Assembly (NCBI GenBank): GCA_900319635.1
Contig: ONPF01000005.1
Location: forward strand, 38,452 to 102,451
Direction of reading: 5' to 3'
Source: an uncultured Eubacteriales bacterium
GTDB lineage: Bacteria > Bacillota > Clostridia > Oscillospirales > Oscillospiraceae
Length of the DNA stretch: 64,000 bases
Both the position numbers and the translations under genes were made by a program. Positions 1 through 8,553 of this stretch are shown here, in pieces. Below the pieces are notes generated by a model, which did not search any database, was not told the DNA's origin, and saw only the letters and a list, made by a program, of their open reading frames with translations. Numbering within the stretch: the first letter of the stretch is position 1; each line of letters starts with the position of its first letter.

Positions 1-1266
1 CTATCCCGCCCGGATACGGCGGCGGAGCCGGCGGAGGAGAGCGGCCAGGTGGTCGCCCCCGCGCCCCTGGAGCCCACGGCGGCGCCCGAGCCGGAGGAGA
101 GCCCGGAGCCCACGCCGGAGCCCACCCCGGCGCCCACGCCCTTTGTGGAGCCGGAGCTGAAGGAGGGCGGCCTGGTCACCTTTGACGGGGTGGAGCTGGA
201 AAGCGGCGCCTACCTGCACGAGGGGCTGCGCTATGTGCGCCTCACGGAGGTGGCCGGCGCGCTGGGTCTGGAGCTGGAGCCGGGGGAGGACGGGGAGAGC
301 GTCTCCTTCAACTGGCGGCGGAGCCGGGTGACCCTGCGCCCCTACAGCACCACCCTTACCTACCAGGACAAGGACTTTGAGCTGGCGGCGCCGGTGCTGC
401 TCTGCGACGGCGGGGCGGAGATGCTGGTGCCGGTGGAGTCCTTCTGCGAGGGCTGCCAGATCGGCCTGCTGGACGATGTGGAGTTCAACCACCTCTACTG
501 CACCCCCGGCGCCGGCAGCTGGGAGCTTCCCCAGGGCTACAACGTGCCGGTGATGATGTACCACGGCGTGGGCTGGGGCAGCAAGGACGCCAACCTCTTC
601 GTGAACCCCCAGGATCTGGAGAAGCAGTTCGTCTACCTGCTGGACCACGGCTACACCCCCATCTGGTTCTCGGATCTGGAGCATGTGGACGAGATCGAAA
701 AGCCCGTGCTGCTGACCTTTGACGACGGCTGGGCGAACAACTACACCAACATGCTGCCCCTGGTGGAGAAGTACCATGTGAAGGTCACGGTCTTCATGGT
801 CTGGGACTTCTTTACCATCAGCGGCAACCACCTGGACGAGGATGAGGCCCTGGAGATGGCCGCCAGCGGCTATGTGGATTTCCAGAGCCACACCATGAGC
901 CACACCGACCTGACCACCATCCGCGACCCGGAGAAGCGGGAATACGAGCTGTCCGAGTCTCAGCTGCAGCTCACGCGGCTCTTCGGCAAGCAGCCCTTCG
1001 TGCTCAGCTACCCCATCGGCGGCAGCGACGAGGAGATCCAGGAGCTGGCCAGCCAGTACTACCGCTTTGCCGTGAAGATGACAAATCACGATTCCAACTA
1101 CATTTGCTACAACACCGGCGACGACCCCATGCTGGTCTATCGCTTCTTCCCGGAGAAGTGGACGCCCATGGCCACCTACATCTCCTGGCTGGAGAAAGCC
1201 TTCCCGCCTGAGGAGCAGGCGGCGGAGGAGCCCGCGGAGACAGAACAGCCCGGACAGGCCGGATAA
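1..1266 (+). CDS. Polysaccharide deacetylase (NodB-like), 5' end outside window
   Basis: The reading frame is open from the first base, so the N-terminus and any signal peptide lie upstream of the window; a GTG at 49 is probably internal. After a Pro/Glu/Thr-rich linker comes a copper-amine-oxidase-like small domain (roughly 180-520), then a NodB deacetylase domain from about 540. The metal-binding TFDDG motif (near 715) and the FQSHTMSH motif (near 880) are both present, so the domain should be catalytically competent. Known members remove acetyl groups from peptidoglycan or exopolysaccharide at the cell surface; the substrate here cannot be told. A strong terminator follows directly, so it ends its transcript. 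Confidence 0.9.
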   Translation, partial: LSRPDTAAEPAEESGQVVAPAPLEPTAAPEPEESPEPTPEPTPAPTPFVEPELKEGGLVTFDGVELESGAYLHEGLRYVRLTEVAGALGLELEPGEDGESVSFNWRRSRVTLRPYSTTLTYQDKDFELAAPVLLCDGGAEMLVPVESFCEGCQIGLLDDVEFNHLYCTPGAGSWELPQGYNVPVMMYHGVGWGSKDANLFVNPQDLEKQFVYLLDHGYTPIWFSDLEHVDEIEKPVLLTFDDGWANNYTNMLPLVEKYHVKVTVFMVWDFFTISGNHLDEDEALEMAASGYVDFQSHTMSHTDLTTIRDPEKREYELSESQLQLTRLFGKQPFVLSYPIGGSDEEIQELASQYYRFAVKMTNHDSNYICYNTGDDPMLVYRFFPEKWTPMATYISWLEKAFPPEEQAAEEPAETEQPGQAG

Positions 1267-1272
1267 GATAAG

Positions 1273-1306
1273 CGCCAGTCCCGGCAGGAACCGGGACTGG
1301 CGTTTT
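1273..1306 (+). terminator. Rho-independent terminator after the deacetylase
   Basis: A perfect 12-bp stem (CGCCAGTCCCGG pairing with CCGGGACTGGCG) with a 6-base loop is followed by TTTT. It begins seven bases after the deacetylase stop codon. Confidence 0.9.
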
Positions 1307-1331
1307 CGAAAGTGCCGAAAGGAGGCATACG

Positions 1332-2162
1332 ATGATCCAAGAAGTCCGCGTCAGCACCCTGGAGGAGCTGATGCCCCTGCTGTCGGAGCAGGAATACCGC
1401 CCGGATCTGGGGCGCAACCGCAGCCCCTTTGTCTACCGGGGCATGACCAACGCCGATTTCCGCATGGTCACAAGCCTCCGGCGCAACTGCCGCGAGCTCC
1501 AGCGGAACCTGGAGCCGGCGATTTTGAAAAACTTCGCCAAGTACGCGGTGATCGAGGATCCCAGCGTGGCCCATTCGGTCTGGCGGCAGATGATCCTGGG
1601 GCAGCACCACGGTCTGCCCACCCGGCTGCTGGACTGGACCCAGTCCGCCCTGGTGGCGCTGCACTTCGCCGTCAGCGAGGAGGATCTGGCCCACATGGAG
1701 GATCACGACTGCATGGTCTGGCGGGTGGACATCGCGGAGCTCCACGCGCTGCTGCCGGAGCGCTATCAGCAGGTCATGCGGGTCTACCAGGCGGAGGTCT
1801 TCTCCGTGGACATGCTGGGCAGCGCCGCCCAGAGTCTGGCGCTGTACGACCGGGACATGGGGGATCGGAGCATGGTGGTGCTGGAACCGCCCTCCCTGAG
1901 TGCCCGCATCGTGAACCAGTACTCCTTCTTCTCCGTCATCCCCATGGAGATGGAGAATGTGGAGGACTTCCTCGACCGCTGCACCGAGCACACGGTAAAG
2001 TATGTGATCGACCGGAAGCTCCGCTGGCGGGTGCGGGACATGCTGGATCAGCTCAACATGTCCGAGCGTATCGTCTACCCCGGGCTGGACGGCCTCTCCC
2101 GCTGGATCGCCCGCCACTACTATGTGAAGGAAAAGGGCGAGGAGCAGGGAATGAAGGAATGA
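1332..2162 (+). CDS. FRG domain-containing protein
   Basis: This 276-residue protein carries the FRG domain signature: an aromatic-Arg-Gly motif (YRG, residues 35-37, in place of FRG) and the strongly conserved GQHHGLPTRLLDWT stretch (residues 90-103). The start is supported by AAAGGAGG eight bases upstream of the ATG. The biochemical role of FRG domains is not established; they occur in stand-alone proteins and in mobile or accessory regions. It stands alone between a terminator and a repeat block, has no signal peptide, and is presumably cytoplasmic. Its C-terminus is charged and followed at once by intergenic repeats. Confidence 0.85.
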   Translation: MIQEVRVSTLEELMPLLSEQEYRPDLGRNRSPFVYRGMTNADFRMVTSLRRNCRELQRNLEPAILKNFAKYAVIEDPSVAHSVWRQMILGQHHGLPTRLLDWTQSALVALHFAVSEEDLAHMEDHDCMVWRVDIAELHALLPERYQQVMRVYQAEVFSVDMLGSAAQSLALYDRDMGDRSMVVLEPPSLSARIVNQYSFFSVIPMEMENVEDFLDRCTEHTVKYVIDRKLRWRVRDMLDQLNMSERIVYPGLDGLSRWIARHYYVKEKGEEQGMKE

Positions 2163-2511
2163 AGAAATGAAGGCGCAGGCCTGCGTTTCTTCGTAGGGGT
2201 CGGCGCCCTCGACGACCCGCTTGTCCGTCCGCTCCGTAGGGACGAGCATTGCTCGTCCGTCTGTCGGACATGGGCGCAGGTCTGCGGACGACCAATGGTC
2301 GTCCCTGCGGGGGATCGCGGCCCATGCTGCGTAGGGGCGGGTATTACCCGCCCGCTTGTGGGGCACTGGCCTATCTCTACGGGCGGCTGATAGCCGCCCC
2401 TACGAAGCTCTCCGTCTGCTCTGTAGGGGAGGGGCTTGCGACGCGAAGCTAGTCCTTTAGCCCCTCCCGTGCAAGGAAAGACGCAAATCAATAAAGAGGG
2501 GAAAACGAAAA

Positions 2512-2559
2512 GAAATCTCCGGCGAAAACGGATCAAAGTCCGCATTCGCCGGAGATTTC
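2512..2559. repeat. Recurrent stem-loop GAAATCTCCGGCGAA, copy 1
   Basis: A 15-bp inverted repeat (GAAATCTCCGGCGAA and its complement) encloses an 18-base loop that includes a small GGATCAAAGTCC hairpin. The same stem is found at 2952-2998 and at 16388-16433, each time between GTAGGGG/CCCCTAC modules. It could act as a terminator, but only the third copy has a clear T-run. Confidence 0.75.
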
Positions 2560-2951
2560 TGCTGCTTTTCAGGTCTTCCCGCCGGGCTGTCGAGGACGCC
2601 AGCCCCTACAACGCAGACCCGCGCTTCTCCGTAGGGGTCGGCGCCCCGACGACCCGCGTGTCCGTCCGCTCCGTAGGGACGAGCAATGCTCGTCCGTCTG
2701 TCGGACATGGGCGCAGGTCTGCGGACGACCAATGGTCGTCCCTACGGGGGATCGCGGCCCATGCTGCGTAGGGGCGGGTATTACCCGCCTGCTTGTGGGG
2801 CGCTGGCCTATCTCTACGGGCGGCTGATAGCCGCCCCTACGAAGCTCTCCGTCTGCTCCGTAGGGGCGGGGCTTGCGACGCGAAGCTAGTCCTTTAGGAC
2901 CCCTCCCGCGCAAGGAAAGACGCAAATCAATAAAGAGGGGAAAACGAAAAA

Positions 2952-2998
2952 GAATCTCCGGCGAAAACGGATCAAAGTCCGCATTCGCCGGAGATTTC
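2952..2998. repeat. Recurrent stem-loop GAAATCTCCGGCGAA, copy 2
   Basis: This is the second copy of the stem described at 2512, inside the second 438-bp unit, with one base missing from the left arm. Confidence 0.75.
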
Positions 2999-3183
2999 TG
3001 CATTTTTTCAGATTTTCCCGCCGGGCTGTCGAGGGCGCCAGCCCCTACAACGCAGACCCGCGTTTCTCCGTAGGGGTCGGCGCCCTCGACGACCCGCGTG
3101 TGGGGCGAGACCCCGGATCGGCGGGCGATTCGGCTATCTCCCCTACAGGTGCGGATGGGGGTCTAAGGATCGGTTCGTGGTCG

Positions 3184-5037
3184 TTATGGGTTCAACGACC
3201 CATTGGCAAAATTCAAAAGACTGCCGTTTTCGGGAACAAATTCCAGACTATCCTTCCAGACTTCATAGAAGCTTTTATCGGTGCTCTTCACATTGAATAC
3301 AAACTCGTTGTGAACGTCCACGCCTTTGCAGGGCTTTATATCGATGACAACACGCATTCCGGGTTCCCAGGAGAAATCATCGCCTGCTTCGCTGGAATAC
3401 TTTGCGGTAAAGGCGGAGAGACCATCGTCTGAACGGCTCACTTTATCCACAACCCAATCTGTAATCAAAACAGGGTTTTCTTCCTCCGGGGTATAGACAG
3501 AAACTGTAATAACAGCGTCCGAGGTCAGGAAGGCGGCAGGAATTTCAAGCGTATCGCCGGAGAAGACAAGCTCGTCGGCGTTGTGCATCGCGAGAGGCTT
3601 GCTCTCCCCGAAGCGGTATCGGGCGTCAAGCGAATCCACGAGGAAGAGAGGGGCTTGCCCGTTCTCGTTGCGGAACATTTTATCAAGATGAGCGCGGTCG
3701 GCGTCGGAAACCTCCCGTAGATCTGCCAGAGAAAGCAGCAGCTCCAGATTGAGCACCAAGGGCTCGGAAACAGGGGGGAGCTCAGTTTTACGAGCTTCCT
3801 TCATCTGCTTGTTGTATGCGCTGATTTCGTCTTTCTCCCGCTGTGTGGCAGAATCCCGGACGGAAATCTCCTGGATGTCATTCAGATACGCTTCGTTCAG
3901 ACTGCGCTGCTCTCTTGCATAGTAATTTGCGCCGTTCAGAGCAAGCGTATAGGCGGCGTCCAGATAAGCCGCCTTGCCTGTCCGCTCAAAAAGATCCATA
4001 CACGTCAATGCGGCAAAGTAGCGAAGGGCCCAGTTTTGCTCATCTGTATTGTCCACCAGGTACTGAACGTGCTCGTCCGCAAAATGAATATAGGCGTCCG
4101 GAGATAAGGTCTTTTCCGCAGAGGCAATGGCCAAAGGCAACACCTGGGCATAGTCGTAATCTTTGCGGAAGATCCGGATATTCAGATCCTCATACGACTG
4201 TACCGCAAGAAGACAGTTCTCATAGTCTCCGACTTCGTAATAGCTTTCGGCCAGGACAAACCAGTATCCAGTGTAATAGCGGTATTCGCCTCGATGAGAT
4301 TCCAGATATTGAATCCTGCTGGGAGCATTGGGGTTGTTTTTCCAGGACACGAACTCATTTACAAGTTTTTCGTTTAGTGCGACGTCACCGGGAAGCTTAT
4401 AGGAACGAACTATGTTGAGAAGGTAATCGAATTCCTCAACATGGCATTTGTGCAGGGCTTCAGCGGCTTCATCGTCCAGTGCCCAAAGAGCTTCTAACTC
4501 TGCTTGATCAGTATTCCCGCGAGCTAGATTATAAACTGCTCCAAAATTAATATCGGTGAGTAAGACAAGGGGATTCCCTTGAGAAGCATCAATCAGCGTT
4601 CCAACCGTAATGTCACCGAATAAACCGTTCTCATCGAAAAGAACATCCAAAAGCAAGGACAGCTGGTCACGACTATTTGCCCGGGCAAGTCGATCTCGCC
4701 TTACCTCCAGCATGCGGTAATGCTCCAATGTATCAAGTAGAAATGTGATATGATATTGAGTTTCTTGGTCTATTGAATTGGGATAAAGATCAGACCGTAG
4801 CTGGTTGTATGCCGACTCCAGCAACAAGGGATCGTTAGGATTGCTGTTAATCTCTTGGGTCAGTACAACCAGGTAATTGAGCATGACAATGGCGTTGCGC
4901 TGCACGGTGCTCAGACCATCATCAAAAGTATTGGGTGCTTTTACTGCTTCCGCGGAAGCAAGCCCCGGGACAGCGGAACAGAACAGAAGGATAAATACAA
5001 GAGAAAGCGAGATCACATTTCGTGTAATGTTTTTCAT
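3184..5037 (-). CDS. Secreted protein of unknown function, 617 aa
   Basis: The first ~28 residues are a classical signal peptide: a basic start (MKNITRN), a hydrophobic core and an AxA-like cleavage region ending near GLASAEA. No cysteine follows in lipobox position, so it should be released or held non-covalently. The body is acidic and largely alpha-helical, with spaced Tyr/Leu patterns suggestive of TPR-like helical repeats (residues ~100-400), then a beta-rich C-terminus. I do not recognise a named family. Its base composition is clearly lower in GC than the neighbours, which hints at transfer. A GGGGGAG ribosome site 8 bases upstream fixes the start. Confidence 0.8.
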   Translation of the reverse strand: MKNITRNVISLSLVFILLFCSAVPGLASAEAVKAPNTFDDGLSTVQRNAIVMLNYLVVLTQEINSNPNDPLLLESAYNQLRSDLYPNSIDQETQYHITFLLDTLEHYRMLEVRRDRLARANSRDQLSLLLDVLFDENGLFGDITVGTLIDASQGNPLVLLTDINFGAVYNLARGNTDQAELEALWALDDEAAEALHKCHVEEFDYLLNIVRSYKLPGDVALNEKLVNEFVSWKNNPNAPSRIQYLESHRGEYRYYTGYWFVLAESYYEVGDYENCLLAVQSYEDLNIRIFRKDYDYAQVLPLAIASAEKTLSPDAYIHFADEHVQYLVDNTDEQNWALRYFAALTCMDLFERTGKAAYLDAAYTLALNGANYYAREQRSLNEAYLNDIQEISVRDSATQREKDEISAYNKQMKEARKTELPPVSEPLVLNLELLLSLADLREVSDADRAHLDKMFRNENGQAPLFLVDSLDARYRFGESKPLAMHNADELVFSGDTLEIPAAFLTSDAVITVSVYTPEEENPVLITDWVVDKVSRSDDGLSAFTAKYSSEAGDDFSWEPGMRVVIDIKPCKGVDVHNEFVFNVKSTDKSFYEVWKDSLEFVPENGSLLNFANGSLNP

Positions 5038-5084
5038 ATGTACACTCCCCCTAAAAAATAATCATGCCGATTTGATACAATATT

Positions 5085-5112
5085 ATTATAGCGCAGGAAA
5101 GTCGATAATCAA
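5085..5112 (-). promoter_or_regulatory. Sigma-A type promoter of the secreted-protein gene
   Basis: On the minus strand TTGATT (5107-5112) and TATAAT (5085-5090) are separated by 16 bases, about 50 bases upstream of the start codon at 5037. Confidence 0.6.
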
Positions 5113-5160
5113 GCCAAAAAGACAAAAAGCTGCGTCTTGAACTGAAACCCACTTATAATA

Positions 5161-5193
5161 ACTGTACCCGCGACCTTGCGTTGCGGGTACAGT
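5161..5193 (-). terminator. Hairpin downstream of the sigma/anti-sigma genes
   Basis: An 11-bp perfect stem (ACTGTACCCGC and complement) lies 50 bases after the anti-sigma stop. The following minus-strand sequence is only moderately T-rich (TATTATAAG), so terminator strength is uncertain. Confidence 0.55.
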
Positions 5194-5243
5194 TTCTCAA
5201 AAAGAAATATCGCTGCATGAAGAAAAAGGTGTCGGCCGGCTGC

Positions 5244-6119
5244 TTATTCTCCCAGAAACTCCGCCCATTCGGCGGGGGTCAGGGAGGCGAGCATCAGGGC
5301 CTCCTGGCCGGGGTCGTAGTAGTACAGCCGATCCTCCCGCTCATAGAGGGGGACCTCCGCGATCTCGCTGCCGAAGCGGACCAGGATGACGCCGATCCGG
5401 GCGCTCTCCAGTTCCTCCCGACTCAGCTCCGCGCTCTCCCCGCCCAGCAGCTCCCGGAGCAGCGCCAGATCCCAGTGGGAGAAATCCCAGACGGGGAGCG
5501 CCTCCCCGGCGGCTGCCGGCTGAGCCAGAAAACCGTTGGCGGCCTCCGCCTCCGTGGTCACCGCGGTATCCGCCATTTCGGGCTCCGGGTTGGGGGCCGC
5601 CAGCATGGGCGCGGCAGGCTCCTCGGCGCTCTCCTCCAGGATGGCCTCCTCCGTTTCCGGCTCCGCTTCCTCCGGGGCGGCGTCCTTCGTCACGGCGCTC
5701 TCCTGGGCGGAACGGCCATAGGCGGCTTCCTCGGTGGCAAGGGACGCCTCCTCATAGGCGGCGGTGCTGAGCTGGCCGCCGGTGGGAGCGCCCTTGGCAA
5801 AGGACACGCCCAGATACACGCCCACAACCACGGCGGCCACCGCCGCAGTGGACAGCACGCTGCGCAAAATGGTGGGGAGGCGGTTCTTCTTCCGGATCTC
5901 CTCCCGGCGGATATTGGCCATGACGGTTTCCTTCAGATCCAGGGGAGCCTCCTCCAGATCTCCGCCGATCTGCCGGGAGATGGCGGAAAAAGCCTGAAAC
6001 AGCGCGGCGCATTCCGCGCAGCCTTCGATATGCTCGGCCAGATCGGCCTCTTCTCTGGCTGTCAGCTCGCCGTCGATCATGCGGCTGATCAGCTCCTGAT
6101 AGCGTTCACAAGAGCTCAT
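5244..6119 (-). CDS. Anti-sigma factor with zinc-finger (ZAS) domain
   Basis: The N-terminal ~45 residues hold the HxxxCxxC anti-sigma zinc motif (HIEGCAEC), the part that binds an ECF sigma factor in this family. A single membrane segment follows (residues ~87-107, after KKNRLPTILRS), then a long Ala/Glu-rich extracytoplasmic linker and a C-terminal globular region ending in WAEFLGE. Start and stop overlap the sigma gene by four bases, the usual translational coupling of a sigma with its membrane-bound inhibitor. The external domain presumably senses the envelope signal; its ligand is unknown. Family length is variable, so 291 residues is not unusual. Confidence 0.85.
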   Translation of the reverse strand: MSSCERYQELISRMIDGELTAREEADLAEHIEGCAECAALFQAFSAISRQIGGDLEEAPLDLKETVMANIRREEIRKKNRLPTILRSVLSTAAVAAVVVGVYLGVSFAKGAPTGGQLSTAAYEEASLATEEAAYGRSAQESAVTKDAAPEEAEPETEEAILEESAEEPAAPMLAAPNPEPEMADTAVTTEAEAANGFLAQPAAAGEALPVWDFSHWDLALLRELLGGESAELSREELESARIGVILVRFGSEIAEVPLYEREDRLYYYDPGQEALMLASLTPAEWAEFLGE

Positions 6120-6736
6120 GGGACATCACTTCCTCTCGGGTTTCTTGACGAGATGGAGTCGGGAATGTTCCCGTCCTTCAGCAAATAAGCGCAAAGTTTT
6201 TTTCGCGCCCGGAAGATCCGGGACTTCACCGTCCCGGCCTCCAGCCCCATGGCCTCGCCGATCTCCTCGTAGCTCAGCCCCTGGATCTCCCGCAGCAGCA
6301 GGATCTGCCGCTGCTCGTCGGGCAGCTCCGCGAGCCCCCGGCGCACGGCCTCCCGGGTCAGCTTCCGCTCCAGCAGCGTTTCGGGGCTCTGGCTCTCGTC
6401 GGCGATGTCCAGCTGCACGTTCTCCCCGTCGTCGTCCTCCACGGTGAGGGAGGAGCTGGGGCGGCGGCCCTGCCGGCGCTTGAAGTCCAGGCAGAGGTTG
6501 GAGACGATGCGGTAGAGCCAGCTGGAAAACTTGCTGTCTCCCCGGAAGGAGGACAGGGAGTTGTAGGCCTTCAGAAAGGCCTCCTGGGCGATGTCCTGGG
6601 CGTCCTCCCGGTTGCCGAGCATCTGCAGAGCCACGTTGTAGACGTTCTTCTCATAGGCCGTCACCAGCAGCCCAAAGGCGTCCACGTCCCCGTGCTGCAC
6701 CCGGCGGATCACGGTCAGTTCCTGTTCTCTTGTCAA
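6116..6736 (-). CDS. ECF RNA polymerase sigma factor (SigW/RpoE type)
   Basis: This 206-residue protein has region 2 (DAQDIAQEAFLKAYNSL, then FSSWLYRIVSNLCLD) and region 4 (LPDEQRQILLLREIQGLSYEEI followed by GTVKSRIFRARKKL) of extracytoplasmic-function sigma factors. It directs transcription of a stress regulon and is probably held inactive by the anti-sigma factor encoded next to it. Translation appears to start at a TTG (6736) preceded by AAGGAAG. It sits 15 bases behind dusB on the same strand, so it may be co-transcribed with it. No clear autoregulatory ECF promoter was recognised. Confidence 0.92.
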   Translation of the reverse strand: MTREQELTVIRRVQHGDVDAFGLLVTAYEKNVYNVALQMLGNREDAQDIAQEAFLKAYNSLSSFRGDSKFSSWLYRIVSNLCLDFKRRQGRRPSSSLTVEDDDGENVQLDIADESQSPETLLERKLTREAVRRGLAELPDEQRQILLLREIQGLSYEEIGEAMGLEAGTVKSRIFRARKKLCAYLLKDGNIPDSISSRNPRGSDVP

Positions 6737-6750
6737 GCGATCACTTCCTT

Positions 6751-7722
6751 CTATCTCAAGTCGCGCTTGATGTCTTTTACGATGCGGTGAATGTCCTCCA
6801 GCGTGTCCACCTGCACCAGCGCCCTTCGGTAGATCCCCGCGTGGGGCACGCCGTGGAGGTACCAGGGCAGGTGGTGCCGCGCCTCCAGGCAGGCGATGCG
6901 CTCCCCGGCGAAGGCGGCCAGGGTCTCGATCTGCCCCACGGCGGCGTCCATCCGCTCCCCGAGCGGGGGCGGCGCCGGGATGGGCTCGCCGGCAATGGCG
7001 GCGTTTGCCTCCCGGAAGAGCCAGGGATTGCCGAAGGCGCCCCGGCCCACGGCGCAGAGATCCGCCCCGGTGTAGCGCAGGATATGCGCCGCGTCCTCGC
7101 CGGTGAAGATGTCCCCGTTTGCGGTGACGGGGATCTTCACCGCCTGCTTGACCTCGCGGATGATGTCCCAGTCCGCCTTGCCGGCGTACATCTGCACCCG
7201 GGTGCGGCCGTGGACGCAGAGAGCGTCCGCCCCGGCGCTCTCCAGCACCCGGGCAAATTCCACCGCGTTCACGCTGCCCCCGTCCCAGCCCTTGCGGAAC
7301 TTCACCGTGACGGGGACGGAAACGGCCTTCTTCACCGCCTCCACGATCCGCCCGGCCAGCTCCGGCGAGCGCATCAGGGCGGAGCCGTCCCCGGATTTCA
7401 CGATCTTCCCCACGGGGCAGCCCATGTTGATGTCCAGGAGCTCCCCGTCGGAGAGCTCCAGCGCCATGGGCGCGGCCTCGGCCAGCACCTCCGGCTCGTG
7501 GCCGAAGAGCTGCACCGCCAGGGGGCGCTCCTCCGGCAGACGGTGGAGCAGGGCCTTGGTCTTCTCGTCCCGATAGACGAGCGCCCGGGCGGAGACCATC
7601 TCCGTGACGGTAAGGGCGGCGCCCTGCTCCCGGCAGAGGGCGCGGAAGGCGAAGTCCGTCACCCCCGCCATGGGCGCCAGGGTCACGCGCCCCTGCAATG
7701 AAATATTTCCGATTGTTGTCAT
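6751..7722 (-). CDS. dusB: tRNA-dihydrouridine synthase (DusB family)
   Basis: An FMN-dependent TIM-barrel enzyme that reduces uridine to dihydrouridine in the tRNA D-loop. The N-terminus [13 protein letters not shown] and the NMGCPVGK motif with the catalytic Cys (about residue 102) are diagnostic, as are the later VHGRTR and [10 protein letters not shown] segments. The length of 323 residues is normal. The ATG at 7722 has only a weak purine-rich site upstream. In many Firmicutes dus genes lie in unrelated operons; here it precedes the sigma/anti-sigma pair. Confidence 0.93.
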   Translation of the reverse strand: MTTIGNISLQGRVTLAPMAGVTDFAFRALCREQGAALTVTEMVSARALVYRDEKTKALLHRLPEERPLAVQLFGHEPEVLAEAAPMALELSDGELLDINMGCPVGKIVKSGDGSALMRSPELAGRIVEAVKKAVSVPVTVKFRKGWDGGSVNAVEFARVLESAGADALCVHGRTRVQMYAGKADWDIIREVKQAVKIPVTANGDIFTGEDAAHILRYTGADLCAVGRGAFGNPWLFREANAAIAGEPIPAPPPLGERMDAAVGQIETLAAFAGERIACLEARHHLPWYLHGVPHAGIYRRALVQVDTLEDIHRIVKDIKRDLR

Positions 7723-7797
7723 ACTCTTCTTGTAAGTGTTCAGAGTTCAGGTTTCAGAGTTCAGAGGATTCTTTTCTGAAAACTGAAAACTGTAAAC
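7723..7797. repeat. AAACTGAAAAC-type spacer between dusB and the exonuclease gene
   Basis: The 75-bp gap consists of short degenerate repeats (TTCAGAGTTCAG, AAACTGAAAACTGTAAACTC). A related sequence occurs at 32250-32290. No promoter or gene is evident. Confidence 0.5.
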
Positions 7798-8553
7798 TCA
7801 AAACTGAATGTCCAGCCCCACGGGGCAGTGGTCGCTGCCCATCACCTCGGGGAGGATATAGGCGTCCTTGATCTGCTCCCGCAGCCGGTTCGACACCACG
7901 AAATAGTCGATGCGCCAGCCCACGTTCCGCGCCCGGGCCGCCGCCCGGTAGCTCCACCAGGAGTAGGCGTCGGTCCTGTCGGGGTAGAGATAGCGGAAGG
8001 AGTCGGTAAAGCCCGCCGCCAGAAGCTGGGTGAACTTGTCCCGCTCCTCGTAGGAAAAGCCGGGATTCCCGATGTTCTGCTTGGGGTTTTTCAGGTCGAT
8101 CTCCTCATGGGCCACGTTCATGTCCCCGCAGACGATGACGGGCTTTTGCGCATCCAGCGCCTGCAGGTAGGCGCGGAAATCGTCCTCCCACTGCATCCGG
8201 TAGGCGAGACGCTTCAGCTCGTCCTGGGCGTTGGGGGTGTAGACGCAGACCAGGAAGAAGTCCGCATACTCCAGGGTCACAGCCCGCCCCTCGGTATCAT
8301 GCTCCGGGATGCCCAGATTATAGCGCACCGACAGGGGCGTGTGCCGGGTGAAAATGGCGGTGCCGGAGTAGCCCTTCTTCTCGGCGTAGCTCCAATAGCT
8401 CTCGTAGCCGGGAAAGTCCAGCTCGATCTGCCCCTGCTGCAGCTTGGTCTCCTGCAGGCAGACGAAATCGGCGTCAAAGCTCCGGAAGATCTCCTCAAAG
8501 CCCTTTTTCTGCACGGCGCGCAGGCCGTTCACATTCCAGGAAATGAATCTCAT
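7798..8553 (-). CDS. xth: Exodeoxyribonuclease III / AP endonuclease
   Basis: The protein opens with the family signature [11 protein letters not shown] and contains LQETK (metal-binding Glu), [11 protein letters not shown] (active-site Asp/Asn) and the C-terminal GSDHCPV (catalytic Asp-His). It cleaves DNA at abasic sites during base-excision repair in the cytoplasm. At 251 residues it matches bacterial ExoA/XthA. Its start overlaps the stop of the upstream TrmB fusion by four bases, so the two are translationally coupled. Confidence 0.95.
   Translation of the reverse strand: MRFISWNVNGLRAVQKKGFEEIFRSFDADFVCLQETKLQQGQIELDFPGYESYWSYAEKKGYSGTAIFTRHTPLSVRYNLGIPEHDTEGRAVTLEYADFFLVCVYTPNAQDELKRLAYRMQWEDDFRAYLQALDAQKPVIVCGDMNVAHEEIDLKNPKQNIGNPGFSYEERDKFTQLLAAGFTDSFRYLYPDRTDAYSWWSYRAAARARNVGWRIDYFVVSNRLREQIKDAYILPEVMGSDHCPVGLDIQF

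Larger units (their letters stand above)
2192..3105. repeat. 438-bp tandem duplication made of GTAGGGG-type palindromes
   Basis: Two nearly identical units (2192-2629 and 2630-3068) plus a short third start (3069-3105) form a direct tandem repeat with a 438-439 bp period. Each unit is a mosaic of smaller palindromic modules bounded by GTAGGGG or CCCCTAC (cores GACGAGCATTGCTCGTC, GACGACCAATGGTCGTC, GGGCGGGTATTACCCGCC, GGGCGGCTGATAGCCGCCC) and one large stem-loop. Differences between the units are scattered single bases. No coding signal is convincing here. It fills the gap between the FRG gene and the convergent secreted-protein gene. Confidence 0.9.

Noticed and set aside
2249-3073. Short plus- and minus-strand frames within the 438-bp repeats
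   Set aside because: They arise from translation of palindromic repeats, recur wherever the repeats occur, and lack ribosome sites.
5181-6188. Plus-strand 335-codon frame opposite the anti-sigma gene
   Set aside because: It is the antisense shadow of a gene with clear zinc-finger and membrane features, coupled to the sigma gene.
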